A stretch of DNA of 64,000 nucleotides from Mytilinidion resinicola (lineage: Eukaryota > Ascomycota > Dothideomycetes > Mytilinidiales > Mytilinidiaceae), in contig NW_022985438.1 in NCBI RefSeq assembly GCF_010093595.1, positions 485,241-549,240 of the forward strand, in the 5' to 3' direction. The translations under genes were made by a program, and so were the position numbers. This document shows positions 12,446 through 24,390 of the stretch, piece after piece; position 1 is the first letter of the stretch; every line of letters starts with the position of its first letter. The notes under the pieces are model-generated. The model did no database searches. It was not told the DNA's origin and was given only the letters and a program-made list of their open reading frames with translations.

Positions 12446-14239
12446 GAGCCTTCCTATGGACATGCAGTGTCTGATGTGGACCGAACGATCTGTTTGCTCT
12501 TCTATGTATTACAATCCACTGATACCCTATTCCGATTAGAACTGCGAGCAGTTAGCGACCTTACTGTCATCTCAATCTTGATATCCGCACCAGCTAACCC
12601 AATAAACAGGCTTATCGGCTCAAGTTCACGTCTTCCTCTAGCTAAACTACAGCTTATCGTTCCATCTAAAGTTTCTTGGGGTATCTAAGCTAAGTCGCTC
12701 ACAGAATGTGTTAGGGAGTAGCGGTGAGGGTACGGCAGGCACGTGTCATCTCTTGTATATAGCCTCACCTTCCGCAGACCTGTCTCTGTTCTCTATCATC
12801 ATCATCCAATACATCACGTACACGGCATACAGCTCCTTGTTCCGTGACAGAATGTGTCGATTTCCACCATAAGCTCCGGCCCTCATATATCGTCTCCATA
12901 CTTGCAGTGGTTCCCCGTAATACGACCTAGTCAGAATGGCGCCCAAGTTCGTCTCGCCTGTGACCTTTCAAGCCACTGGCTGTAGATTATCGTTACGGTA
13001 ATTTTGTCTGCTTTCGCTTCATAGCTAGTGGCCGCCAGAAATGGCACAGCCCAATGCTAAATGCATCTGGCAATTGTAATACCTGCGATTCGCTTCTCCT
13101 CTTATCTACAAGATGGGGCGCCTTCCTTCATCGTACATACTTCGTGATAGTAAAAATGTGCCTATGTCTACTAGCGACGGCATGTTACCATGCTTGAGTC
13201 TGAATATTGAAGCAAGTATATACTTCTACGTAGTCATCTTTCCATAATAGCCTCAGCAATCGCCGCTTCAATCTTACCTCGAATTTCTCTAACCATACCT
13301 TTTACACCATGAGCTCTCCTCATTCTACCTTTCGCGTTCAGTCATCTCTCTCCTGGTCGCTAGTCCGTTTACATCATCTATAAAGCTGCACATCGGACTT
13401 CAGCACGACCACGGCACATATTATGCTGTACACGGATTAGCAGCTCCATCTTCCTCGTCTCCCGCCCCATATAGATTCGGAACCATAACCGCCTCTACCT
13501 CCGCTCCTCGCACGCGCACTCACACTCACAATCACGAGACGGCATTCCCCGAACACGTTGGAGCTTGAGCCGAAGATGAAGCTTCCCCAGACAATAGTGA
13601 GCCTGTCTTCGACACTCACACTTGCACGCCTACGTCCTTCGACACAACCGGAATCATCAGCTATTGGGTCTGTTCGGCGCTGAACGATATGTTATGCGGT
13701 AACAGATCCTGGTGATACGGGTTGTTCTCGGCACGCCCTGATCGAGATGTTGAGGAAACCCTTTTGGGTGTCAAGACATCTGCAATTGCTTTCGGCGTCA
13801 GCCATTCGACGGGGCAGGCATTCTCGTTCATGAAACAATTAAGAACCGCGTAGTAAGGGAGTAAACTGCTAATTTCGAAAAAAAATAAAAATTGCGCAAT
13901 GTCTCGCAGACGTTGGGCTTCTTAACATATATCTATTTCCAGGCTATCTTATATAAGGACAAAGGGAAAAGCCTCTGTAACTCTACCGATGTGAATCCCA
14001 GCGCAAACGCAAAATCCAACGATTCGAAACGCTCCCGTTGGCTGATACATGGAGGGTTCTAGCTCACACCGGCGAAGGACTACTCGGAATTTCCATTTCT
14101 GCATATCCCCACTCGTAATTGTAGTCTTGCAGACCCAACTTGAGACCGGCATACCGCTACTAGGGAAGGTTCGATTTCTAACGAGTCCCCAGAACCAAAG
14201 CATTAACCGCTTTGAAATCCATATGGAAAAACCGTGCCA
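12446..14239. other. Intergenic, no gene seen
   Basis: About 1.8 kb of normal composition without a frame that resembles a known family. Short open frames near 12467, 12746, 13437 and 13949 lack supporting features. A poly-A-rich patch lies near 13880. Confidence 0.5.
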
Positions 14240-15240
14240 CTAGATCTCCTTTGTGTATGTGGCCCCCCCCCCTTCCCCAACAGCTAATGAGTTTTCTAGT
14301 GGGTTGTGAAATATTGTCTTGTCTTGCATCAATCCATATAACGCCTCCAGTAGCTTCTCGTCGATGGCTCTAAGATATTTCGAGTGATGCCGGCTTGCTT
14401 GCAACGGATGTAGTGAGTCGCCTGGAACGTCCGGTTCAGGTGAGTCGTCAGTCGAGGGAGCGGAAAATGCCAAAGGAGCTCCATTCAGATTTCTATGACT
14501 GTTAATATGAGCAGAAGGTTGTTGATCGCACCTCCCCACTGCCGACGACCTCGAAGAGAAACGCTTGCAGCTCTTACTTTATCCCGAACCCAGTTCAAAG
14601 CCGATGGATTTGCAATTTTCGAAACCCATGATCGGGCCTCTTCAATCGATGGTGCCATTGGCCACGGCTCTACTATCCGTGATACAATTGAGGTACAGTA
14701 GCCATAGATATAAAATAACCTCGGTGCCTCGTTGAGGACACTGCTCAAGGCATCTGCTACGGAGCTCGGGATATAGAGCTTCGTCTAAAAGCTTCCGCGG
14801 CCACCATGGGCCACATACCGCTATTTGTGTCGTCCTTTACTTGCTGCAGGAAAGGCTCAAGGAATAGGTGTACCGCCCTGACATCATTCACCATGGTTGA
14901 GAGGTTTATTAGCGGTGCCCGTTTCGCCGACGAATTGGGAGCCCAAGATGGGTGCAGGAGGTCGACTTCTGCAAGGTTTTCGAACCGTCATCCCTTCCCA
15001 CGTGTTATATTGCGGGTATAGTGGTCGGCGTCGTCAACACTGCTGTTGGAATGATGGGTGTTATTGTTGCAATGGTCGGACTCCTGATCAACGGTAATGG
15101 TGGCGGAAAAGGTCTCAGGAGAACGGAGCGGCATGATACATCTGGAGCGTCGAATCGCTCGGTAACGACTTCGAGAGCCAATCTTTTTCTTCATCTAGGG
15201 AACCTGTGAGACTTCTCGAGCTTAGTGAGCATGCTTTGGA
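14240..15240 (-). pseudogene. Degraded coding relic, family not recognised
   Basis: On the minus strand successive short frames read like protein in sequence but switch frame repeatedly. From about 15230 down, an SLDEEKDWLSKSLPSD segment is followed by LAEVDLLHPSWAPNSS, then IEEARSWVSKIANPSALNWV (about 14640) and RAIDEKLLEALYGLMQDK (about 14360). At least three frame changes and two stops would be needed to join them. I do not recognise the family. It could also be a multi-exon gene, but I found no convincing set of splice sites. It lies head-to-tail with the HET gene at 15518. Confidence 0.3.
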
Positions 15241-15517
15241 CTTGGACTTAGACTTCAGCAGCTGCGGCACGATGTGGTCACACGTCACCATACCTTAGGG
15301 CAACTAATATTATTTACCAAATGCAGCGTAGCCCTGGTATAGGTCTTACTAAGATTTATAAGCCTTGGTCGAAAGAGCCTAAAATGTCAATTTATTGCAC
15401 CAACTCCATTCATATCATCCATAGCTCAAAACGAATCAGCATGGGCCCTTCTTAGAACCTTATAGCACCTTAGCCCCAAGAATGATGTAGATGGCCTCTT
15501 CATTTTCAAGTTAACAA

Positions 15518-17464
15518 TCACTTCAACTTGAATTCTTTTGGATTCGTCCCCCGAATGTCCCTCGCTTCCCCGCTCATAAGACCCAGTACAAAGCACGCCC
15601 CAACAAAGACATACTGGTCGCCCGTCGGTCGTAAGATGACTGGGTACTGGAAGCCATCCAGAACACACACTACGTCTTTTTCTGTCACTTCCAGCGGCCC
15701 CATACCAAGATATCCTTCCTCGGTCTCGAAAAGGCGGCAGATGCCTATCTCGAGTGCTCCAAATTTGGCCAAAGTTCTCGCCCACTCGACAGAAACCGCA
15801 TATGAGAGGGATGCTTGATCAAAGCTCAGTGGGACCCTGAGCGGAGCACTGTTTAGGTAGGCTTTCCAAATGCCATGTCGTACCGGTCTCATTTCTTCGT
15901 CTATGGCCGTGGAGTCCGAATCATTTGGAATCAGAGTCCCCAACAGTACAAAACCCTTCCAGAAATCATACTTCCCGTCTGCCTGCATGTGTAGCGTTGC
16001 GAAGAGGGCCGTCGCGGTCGGGATCCCAGTGCGGTATTCCGGACCGTGTCGCCACGAAAAGTCAAGAAGATAAGAACCCATGGCACCGGTATGCAGGAAC
16101 TCGTTGTTAGGTTGATAGCTCACGAAGCTAACGGTAGTTATCTGCAAGCCAAATACGTGCATGGTCTTGTTTTCCAGTTTTGGTAAGGCGATGGGCTTCG
16201 AACGGCTGTCGAAGACACCTTCATCCGCGCGGGCTTCGGAATCAGGACCGCGAACATGGTTCACCATTGGCAGATGATATCGTGGGGCCCACGAAGGCAG
16301 ATCGTGATCGCTTGAACCTTTGGGGCCGACCGCATCGTGGAGGAAGAGTAAGGGCCAAGAAGATCTGCAGGTTACCTCGAGATAGGCCTTGATGAAATCA
16401 AGGCAAACTTCCTGAACAGACTTGTCGTAATCTGGTTTAATGGAAAGCCGCGCAGGCCCCAGGAGGCTGTAATAGTAGTCCCGGGGGTTCGTAGCCTGTG
16501 TCTTGTGGTTGAAGGACGACAGAATACATAGCGCGGCACGGTTGCTCCCAGTGGCTTTGGAGAGGTGCTTTTTTGCTACCAAGAGGGCCTGAACTTGTTT
16601 TACAATGTCGCCAAGTTGGTGCAATCTCTGGAGGTATTTCCACATATTTTCGGAAACGAAACCAGGACGTGTCTGGCCGCCGAAGCATTGTGCTACACGA
16701 CGTACGGAGCTTAGAGCTCTATCTAGCTCGTAGTCAGACATTGAAGCCCCAGTGGGGCTAATAAAGATGAGCCTCTTCGGCCTGGAAAGGATGATTTCCT
16801 GGAATATCCACATTCGTGACCAGTATGGTAAGTCCACAAAGTCGCGAAGAGCCATCCAGTGGCAATTTGGAATGATCGTTTGCTCATCAAGTAGCAAGTT
16901 GTGAGCGTAGAGGTCCGGGTGGTGCTGTAGCCAATCCAGTTTGCGAAGGGTATCGACGTTGCTCCTCGCCTTTTGGACTTCTTTGGAGATGATTTTAAGT
17001 GTTTCGATGGCTGTATTGATCCATGCCTCCGATTCAAGCCACGAGTAGACAAAGTGTGCAGAGGAATAGAGGTCGGCCATTAGTGAAACCTGTTGGCTTC
17101 TTTCCGGATCATTTTTTTGATTAATGCACACTGCATCCGCCCACAGCCACAAGGTCTTTCCACCCCACTGGTGGTACTTTTGTGCCTTGGGAGTGAGGCA
17201 TTTCAAGGCTTCCGCCAGATTCTTGGTGACCTGCCACCTGATCCCGTTCAATAGAATTGTATTAGTTACTGAGGGATCACCCCAGACGTAGGACAACGCC
17301 GCGAAGCGAGGCTTGTCATCGAGCAGTGAGACTGTACTCAGTCGACAGGAGGCGTAGATTTGCTTATCAGGAGGAGCCGGCAGGAGCTCCAGAAGACGGA
17401 TCTCCTTCTTGGCGGGATCGAGCGACCTGTAGATGCATGGCGGTGTCATTTCGTCCATAGTCAC
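15518..17464 (-). CDS. HET-domain (heterokaryon incompatibility) protein
   Basis: Single uninterrupted frame of 648 aa with no intron, which is common for HET genes. The three HET-domain blocks are in order. FAALSYVWGDPSV lies at about residues 53-65. LWLWADAVCINQ with the following QQVSLMADLYSSA lies at about 105-132. YWSRMWIFQEIILSRP lies at about 214-229. The rest (about residues 260-648) is the variable C-terminal part seen in such proteins, with no NACHT, ankyrin or WD repeats visible. HET proteins (PF06985) trigger cell death after fusion of unlike hyphae, but most paralogues have no tested role. It is the only HET locus in the window without breaks; two broken ones lie at 25-29 kb. The first Met is used; a second lies two codons later. 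Confidence 0.9.
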   Translation of the reverse strand: MTMDEMTPPCIYRSLDPAKKEIRLLELLPAPPDKQIYASCRLSTVSLLDDKPRFAALSYVWGDPSVTNTILLNGIRWQVTKNLAEALKCLTPKAQKYHQWGGKTLWLWADAVCINQKNDPERSQQVSLMADLYSSAHFVYSWLESEAWINTAIETLKIISKEVQKARSNVDTLRKLDWLQHHPDLYAHNLLLDEQTIIPNCHWMALRDFVDLPYWSRMWIFQEIILSRPKRLIFISPTGASMSDYELDRALSSVRRVAQCFGGQTRPGFVSENMWKYLQRLHQLGDIVKQVQALLVAKKHLSKATGSNRAALCILSSFNHKTQATNPRDYYYSLLGPARLSIKPDYDKSVQEVCLDFIKAYLEVTCRSSWPLLFLHDAVGPKGSSDHDLPSWAPRYHLPMVNHVRGPDSEARADEGVFDSRSKPIALPKLENKTMHVFGLQITTVSFVSYQPNNEFLHTGAMGSYLLDFSWRHGPEYRTGIPTATALFATLHMQADGKYDFWKGFVLLGTLIPNDSDSTAIDEEMRPVRHGIWKAYLNSAPLRVPLSFDQASLSYAVSVEWARTLAKFGALEIGICRLFETEEGYLGMGPLEVTEKDVVCVLDGFQYPVILRPTGDQYVFVGACFVLGLMSGEARDIRGTNPKEFKLK

Positions 17465-18301
17465 CTTGACTATTAGAAAGTAGAAGGAACTAATGAACTA
17501 TGTAGGAGTTCAATAATTGAATCACTAGAATAGGGCCAGTTTCTAGGAATTCTGATGAAGGGCGGTTAGTTTTAGGCAGCAGGTTTAGAGCAGGCTGAAA
17601 TAGCCGGATTCGTGGGGGGCGGGGCTATCCTGGCGGAGCATGAGGTACGTACTGATCCGCCAAGCAAGGCAGGAAGAGAGGGATCAGAGTGATCAGAGGG
17701 AGCAGGACTGAATTGTATGAAGGGACGAAAGGATAAATAGTCTGGAGGATTTCTTATCTGCAGTAAATTATGACGGCAGATTTTACGTGTTAAATTGAAG
17801 AGTTGTTTCTTACGCACCTATTTCGTCAGCTATTGAAGCTTCAACTTCGATCCGTCTACGCATTACCTTCGATCCTCGCGCCTCTTGAATTAGCCTCAAG
17901 CAAAATAGCCTAAAAGGTACGTAGAACTGCCTGGTTATATTCCTATTAATTAGGACAAGATATAACTCAAGATCTTGTTTGATTCCTAATTTAAGCAAGT
18001 GTAAACACACTTTGAAACATCCACAGTCATTCTCCTCCTCCTCCTCCTTCTTCTTCATTAATTAAGGGATCTTACAGAAGTGTCGTAAACCACCCCCCAG
18101 CCTCAGCGACCCTAACTACCACTTAGGTATCGAAAGCGCGAAATCAAAAAGCCAATGCCGACGCCAGTAGACCTCCGATCCGATCCCAGATGCCCCACCC
18201 ATTCTTTCCTTTTCTGATGCAGTTCTCCAAAAGTTGCTAGCGATGTAGCGGTATAATACACCACTTCCATGGCCCCAAAGCGGGCCCGAGGAGCCGAGTC
18301 A
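17465..18301. other. Intergenic, no gene seen
   Basis: Promoter side of the HET gene and 3' side of the glutaredoxin gene. Short minus-strand frames at 17572-18058 are rich in stops on either side and match nothing I recognise. Confidence 0.5.
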
Positions 18302-19183
18302 TCACCTCTTCACCTCTTCCTTGCTCTTGACCTCGATCTTGGTGACCTCAACTATCCGTCTGCCACCCATGCTCCTGATTGTGCTGTCCAATTTGCCTTT
18401 CTGGTGTAGTGCCTCCACGTCATCACCGCCGCCGATACTCCGGCCGTTGATTAGGACATTGGGGACGGTATGTCTGCCAGTGCTCTTGGCGAGGGCAGCT
18501 TGTAGCGCGGGACCGAGTGGGTGTTTATCGAGTTCGACGACGTAGGGCGGTGGCACGATTTTGTATTGCTGGAGGAGGATTGTCTTCGCCTTTCGGGAGA
18601 AGGGGCAGAACGATTTGGAGAAAATGATGACTGCCAACAATTTAGCCCAGGCCCACAGGTCCAAACTCAACTCAACTCAAAAAGACACTAAACGGGAGTA
18701 TAACTCACTCGGGCTCTTCTTCAGAATCGCATTCAACTCCACCTCCACCTCGTGATCCTCCTTCGTCTCGGGCTCCTGCTTCGCCTTAACTACCTTCTTC
18801 GCCGTCTCCTCCGCTGTATGCGGAATGTCGACTACCCGCTCGCTCTCCTCCTTCTCCTCCTCCTGCTCCTTCATCAGCACGCGCCCCGCCACGCTCTTCT
18901 CCCCCCGCCCCTCGTCCTCCTCGCTCAGCAGCTTCTGCCCCTTCACATCCGCCGCCTTCTTCGCCGCGTCCTCGGCCGCCTTTAGCCGCGCGCCCACGTC
19001 GTCAGCGTCGATTTTCTCCGCCGCCGCCTTCTCGGCCAGGTCTTTCGCGACGAGCGCGTCGGAGGTCTTGGTGTAGAAGTCTGAGTTCTGGGTGCTGCGC
19101 GCCGAGGAGGTCATGTAGAGGGTGATGAGGACGGTGAGGAGGACCATCAGGCCGAAGACTTTGATGCGGCGCTGGGAGGGCAT
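18302..19183 (-). CDS. Membrane-anchored monothiol glutaredoxin (Grx6/Grx7 type)
   Basis: Two exons on the minus strand, 19183-18709 and 18630-18302, with a 78-nt GTGAGT...CAG intron, giving 267 aa. An N-terminal signal anchor (about residues 8-27) is followed by a charged, Ala/Glu/Lys-rich stalk, likely helical, to about residue 150. A glutaredoxin domain then begins with IIFSKSFCPFSRKAK. The active site is CPFS, with one catalytic cysteine, as in yeast Grx6 and Grx7 of the early secretory pathway. TVPNVLINGRSIGGGDDVEAL, split across two motifs, supplies the TVP and GG-D glutathione-binding elements. The splice restores the family-typical run from the stalk ELNAILKKSPS into the domain. The likely role is glutathione-dependent thiol redox control in the ER or Golgi lumen. 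Confidence 0.9.
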
Positions 19184-20963
19184 GGTGGGTGGTGGTTGTG
19201 TGTATTAGCTTATTTGGGGGGGAGGAGTGCGGTCGGTGGTGGTTGACGGTGAAAGGAGAATCTGGAGGTGGCGTTGCGACGATCGGCGACGGGCGTCAGG
19301 GGCTTGGGAGCACGAGAAACGGGCCGAGGGGGTCTGAGCGCCTGGGCTAGGGCTGCGGAGAAGGGTTATGCAGGAACACAGGGCTAATGGGCTGAGTGCT
19401 GGCTAGGCTGGTTTATTGATAGTGAGGAGGACAGGAATAGGGATTTTTGGTGTGGGTTTCCGCGGTTTGGAATGCTGCGTGCTCTTAGCAATGCACAATA
19501 TTTGACTCTAATAGGAAAGGGAGGCTGTCGCTGTCAGACTTTGTCGAGTTTGCAATGTCTGCAATATTGCCTGTTTCATTGTCGTTAAGGTCTCGTAGCA
19601 TATTCAAACTTCTATGAAGAAGGAAATGGAATTGTCGTCGGAAGTAGGGTTTTCACTACCAGGATGTTGATAAAAACGTAGCGCAGCCATGTCTCACGGT
19701 TTCACGAATATGAGTAGGATTTGAAAAGAAGTAGCCTGGATGTAGCAACTAAGGGTCTAGATGCTGGGTTTCTGCTGGTACAAAGTACACTTCAACTACC
19801 GTGTCACGTGATGGTCACGTGTGGCTTAGGTAATATCCACTGTCTCTCCAAGCATCTCGTTCATCTCGTTCATCTCGTTCATCTCGACACCCTGACCCAG
19901 CTGGTTTCGAAGGCCAAGGTGGTTACACCAACTTGTCCAGATGTCGGGTCTTGTCAAAGCTTATCTGCACGTGCTAATCCTCAAGGATCATCACGTTTGA
20001 AACTACGAGGAGGTGGTGTGAGGGTGGCTTCTGCGTCTCATTGGCTAGACACAGGGTAAGCTTTAAGTTGAGGATGTGTAGGACGACACCGAGCGGAATC
20101 GAGCAGCACTGTGGAGACTGCTAGATCATACCTGGAGCGTCAACACCAAAGGGTCTCGCCTGTCACATCGCAAAGCGCGGGCCACATAAAGCCCTAAGAC
20201 GGATCGGCACGGGCGTTTCTGGACTGGGGAGCGGGGGGCTACTGCAGCGTCCCTTGATGCAGAAGCTTAACGATCTTCACGTGCTTCAGTCTTCAGCATT
20301 CGGTCTCAACGGCCAAGGGGCCTAAATTCACTTCAGATTTGGAATCTTTTCTTCACATAGTGGTGCGGAGGTGACCGATGACTCTGTCGGCATTTCGAAA
20401 ACAGCATCTCGCCCAGGGGCCGAGGATATGAGTGAGCTGCTCCCGACAGCAGGCATTCCACCCTGCTGCAGCAGCTCTCCCACAACTCTGGCGCTCATGC
20501 GGGATATATCCAAGTTGGAATCCCGGACGTGGCCCGGCCGGGGCTGTGCTTGTCTCCACACCCTAACCCGCGATGGTAGCCGTCGCCTTCGATGGCATGG
20601 CGTTGAGGCATTTTCGCCCTCCAATTCCATTGCTACGATAACGCAACACTTTCGATAGTGACCGACGCTGCTCACCCTCTACAACTGCTCTCCATGCTGG
20701 AGAGGCCTGCGCTGGGTAGTTGGTTGCCGTGAGAATGCGCCTCCACCGGCATCGACCCTCTTTGTCCGTCATGGCTGCAGCTCTTCCGCAGCCAACCATT
20801 CGCTGCCGTCACCACACGCCCCTCGTTATGCCTAGCTATGGTGATGGTGACGAAATTACTATAAAGACCCCTGCCGTGTCGTGGGCTGCTGAGCTCTTTC
20901 AACCTCTCCCCTTCTTGCTACTTCACTGATCTATTTTCTGCCTCCACCTCTGTTCCGCCTGGC
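19184..20963. other. Divergent intergenic region between glutaredoxin and HAK genes
   Basis: 1.8 kb without a convincing gene, serving as promoter space for two divergent genes. It holds two CACGTG palindromes 11 bp apart (19805-19810 and 19816-19821), which could bind bHLH factors. Open frames at 19721-20059 and on both strands at 20328-20902 overlap each other and show no family signature. Confidence 0.5.
19853..19888. repeat. 9-bp tandem repeat (CATCTCGTT), about 3.7 copies
   Basis: CATCTCGTT is repeated exactly at 19853, 19862 and 19871 and partially at 19880. It lies about 30 bp downstream of the paired CACGTG sites. Confidence 0.85.
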
Positions 20964-23589
20964 ATGCAGGAACAAAACGATGTTCAATTCTCAATAACCC
21001 AGGAATCCGGTCGGCGTGCGCCTGAGAATGGGCGCGTCGGCTCTATCTACTCCGATCCCAGCGACTTGAAAATGTCCAAAGTTAGGACTAAAGACATCGA
21101 GTTCGCTGAGGATGGCCAGGACGTTCGCGAAGATGATTACAAGAAGAAACAAGTATATCCATCCTGCTCACCGGCCGTACTTGCGTCGTGTTAATCGGCC
21201 TTAGGTCTTCAAAGGAGCTACCTTGTTCTGGCTGGCCTACCAGTCCACTGGAGTCATTTACGGTGACATCGGAACCTCTCCGCTCTACGTGTACTCGTCG
21301 ACCTTCACATCCGAACCAAACAAAACAGACCTGCTTGGAGTCTTGTCTCTGATCATCTGGTCCATCACATTGATCGTCACTGTAAAATATGTCCTCATTG
21401 TGCTCTGCGCCGATGACCAGGGCGAAGGTGGTACCTTTGCCATGTATAGTCTCCTCGCACGCTTTGTAAGATTTCATTGTCGTTCACATCTTGAATTATA
21501 CTAACATAAGATTAGAGCAATATCTCTGAACAGGACCCCAAAATGAAACACACCATCAAGCTTGAACGCTATATGAGCACTGATATAAAGCCCAGCAACA
21601 GATATGTAAGGAACTTTTTGGAGCGCAGTTCGGTTGCTCGCGTTCTCTTGAAGGTTTTATCGGTCCTTGGAGTTAGTCTTATTCTGGCAGACGGAGTTCT
21701 CACTCCTGCGCAATCCGTTCTTGGGGCCATTCAAGGTGAGCACAGCCTAGAACCTCCGCGTAGCAACTTACTCATCTGTCCTCAGGTCTCAAGGTTGTGA
21801 AAGAGGATATCTCAAATGGCACTATCATCGGTGTCTCCTGCGCTATTCTCGTCTGCCTCTTTCTCGTCCAACCCTTCGGCATTCATAGGGTTGGCAGTGT
21901 TTGGGCACCGATCGTCGTGCTCTGGCTAATTTTCAACATGACCTTTGGTATCTACAATCTGGTCAAACATGACTACACCGTTTTTAAGGCCTTTTCTCCC
22001 TGGTTTGCGGGACATTACTTGGTCAGGAATAAAAAGGACGGTTGGATTTCTCTGGGAGGAATCCTGCTAGCTTTTACCGGAGTTGAAGCCCTCTTTGCTG
22101 ACCTCGGCGCCTTTTCCAAAAAGTTAGTCGAATTGACCTGGACATACACATATCCTAACGAAATCTAGAGCCATTCAAATCTCCTGGTTGTGCTTGGCCT
22201 ACCCCTGCTTACTCTTGGCATATATCGGTCAAGCAGCATATCTTGCCGACGATCCTTCGGCATATTCGAATCCCTTCTTCCAAACGGTGCCACCGGGGAT
22301 GTTCTATCCCTCTCTGGTTCTGTCTATCTTAGCGGCCATTGTCGCATCGCAAGCTATGATCACCTCCTCATTTCAGCTTTTGAGTCAGGTTATGAACATG
22401 AGCTACTTCCCGCAGATCAAGATGATCTATACCAGCGACAAGTTCCACGGCCAGGTATATATTCCCATGGCGAACTGGCTCTTGATGGTTGGCACAGTCA
22501 TAGTCACTGCAGTCTATAACAACGTAAGTCTGCATCCAGCTAGCCACGCTTCGAAATTCTCACACACTTCAGACTACCCGCCTTGGGCACGCGTACGGCG
22601 TATGCGTCATTCTCGTTACCTTCATCACAACTAACATCGTTGCCATCGTCGCCATCGTAGTATGGCGGCTAAACTGGGTCCTTGTTGTCGCGATCTGGCT
22701 TCCATTCATCGCCCTCGATGGTGTGTTCCTGAGTGCCGCTCTCACGAAAGTCCCCGACGGAGCTTGGTTCACGCTTCTGCTCGCGATCCTTCTCGCTACC
22801 TTCTTCATCCTCTGGCGGTACGGGAAGGAGAACCAATGGCGTTCCGAAGCAAAGGACCGGCCACGTCTGCACCGTTTCGTCACAAAAGGCACCGACGGCA
22901 AACACAAGCTCTCCGACGCGTTCGGCGGCGGCGAGCTGACAACTATCAAAGGCCTCGGTATATTCTTCGACAAAGCCGGTGAAATGGTCCCAACCGTGTA
23001 TCAAGAATTCCTCCGCAAGTTCGAGGCGCAGCAAGAAGTCCACGTCTTCCTGCACCTACGCGCTCTTTCGAAACCACACGTCTCCGAAGAAGACCGCTAC
23101 GCCGTCTCGAGGACTACGCTGGTGAACTGCTACCGCCTGACCATCCGCCACGGATACAACGACCGGGTCATCAGCGCCGACCTCGGCGAAATCGTGTATA
23201 CCGAGCTCCGCCGCGCGATCATGACCTTCCGCTCCCTCCCCGCCCTCTCAGCTTCCGAGTCTGACGGCGTGGCATCGTCCTCCGCTGTTTCAGCTTCCTC
23301 CGATGCTGTCCAATCCGACACCAACAGCGTCTCTAAGCTCTCGTTCGCGATCCCGAACGACGCGTCAGTAGAGCGGCGGATTCATAAGCTCGACTCAGCG
23401 TACAAAAAGCAAGTTGTCTACATTGTCGGCAAAGAGCAGTTGCGTCTTCTCGCGGAGAAGAACAATGTCTTCAAACGTTTTGTCTTGTATATCTTCATTT
23501 GGTTGAGGGAGAACACGAGGGCCAAGATCAGCCAGATGGAGGTGCCGATTGAGAAGCTTGTCGAGGTTGGCTTCGTCAAGGATATGTGA
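20964..23589 (+). CDS. HAK-type high-affinity potassium transporter
   Basis: Six exons read from splice sites and frame: 20964-21152, 21205-21465, 21516-21735, 21786-22122, 22169-22523 and 22573-23589. Introns are 46-52 nt with GT-AG ends. The product is 792 aa, normal for the fungal KUP/HAK family. After a hydrophilic N-terminal tail of about 60 residues comes the hallmark [15 protein letters not shown], then [38 protein letters not shown] and [16 protein letters not shown]. These membrane segments form the APC-fold K+ pathway. The cytosolic C-terminal part (about from residue 540) is hydrophilic with a Ser-rich insert. It would import K+ across the plasma membrane, probably with H+ symport; fungal HAK genes are usually induced by K+ starvation. 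Confidence 0.95.
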
Positions 23590-24390
23590 GCGTGAGGGAT
23601 GCGAAGGGTCCTTAACCTAAATTGTTTTCTTCGGCGGTATGTCGAGAAGGGTGCTCTCTGTTCATGTGACGACGACTAAGAACTTATCGAGGTAAAGGTA
23701 GAGGTAGCTATTAGAACACATCCAACTATCTCTATTTTGGTCATTAATCCACTCATCCCAATACCTTTTTGAGACTTTTCTTTATCAATATCATCGTGAC
23801 CATCACCTTTGTATCGAAAAGTGCGCCACAGTGAAAACACTCAATGTGTCTCAGCCTCTTGAATGTCCCTTTATCCATCTCATCTGAAACATCTACGTGG
23901 ACACAACAAACATGTCTCGAATACCAGCTACCGGGCTGTGACATCGCTTCCTATTCTTATAACACCGCATGTGTGCGTTAGTTCTGCTTGAAAAGGACGC
24001 GGTGAGACGAGATGGAAGGGTTTGTTTACCTTGCCTAGCCGACCCAGAGCTCCCGATCTGCTCTGCGAAATAGCCCTTGACAACAACCTCCAAGGACGCA
24101 TCGCACCACTTGCGAGCAGCGTCCGCCGCCAGCTCTTCCTCACTTCCCCCTCCCCTAGTACTGCTGCTTCACCTCCTCATCCTCGCACCAGCACACCCGC
24201 CACCTCCGCCGCCACCGGCGGTGAATCCACCATCACCTGAGCAACACACCCTCACCTCCTCACGTCACTCACTTACCCACCCAAACCACAACCCCAAACC
24301 CCACCCACCGTCGATCGATCAATCGCAGAAACTCAACCCACCGCACCATCTCCAACCATCCACCAAACCCAAACAAAAAGCCCCCACGCC
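23590..24390. other. Intergenic, no gene seen
   Basis: 3' flank of the HAK gene followed by a C-rich, purine-poor stretch (about 24080-24390) typical of a fungal promoter or 5' UTR for the gene at 24391. Confidence 0.5.

Noticed and set aside
19721..20902. Several frames of 68-115 residues between the glutaredoxin and HAK genes
   Set aside because: They overlap on opposite strands, show no conserved-looking sequence and sit in promoter space.
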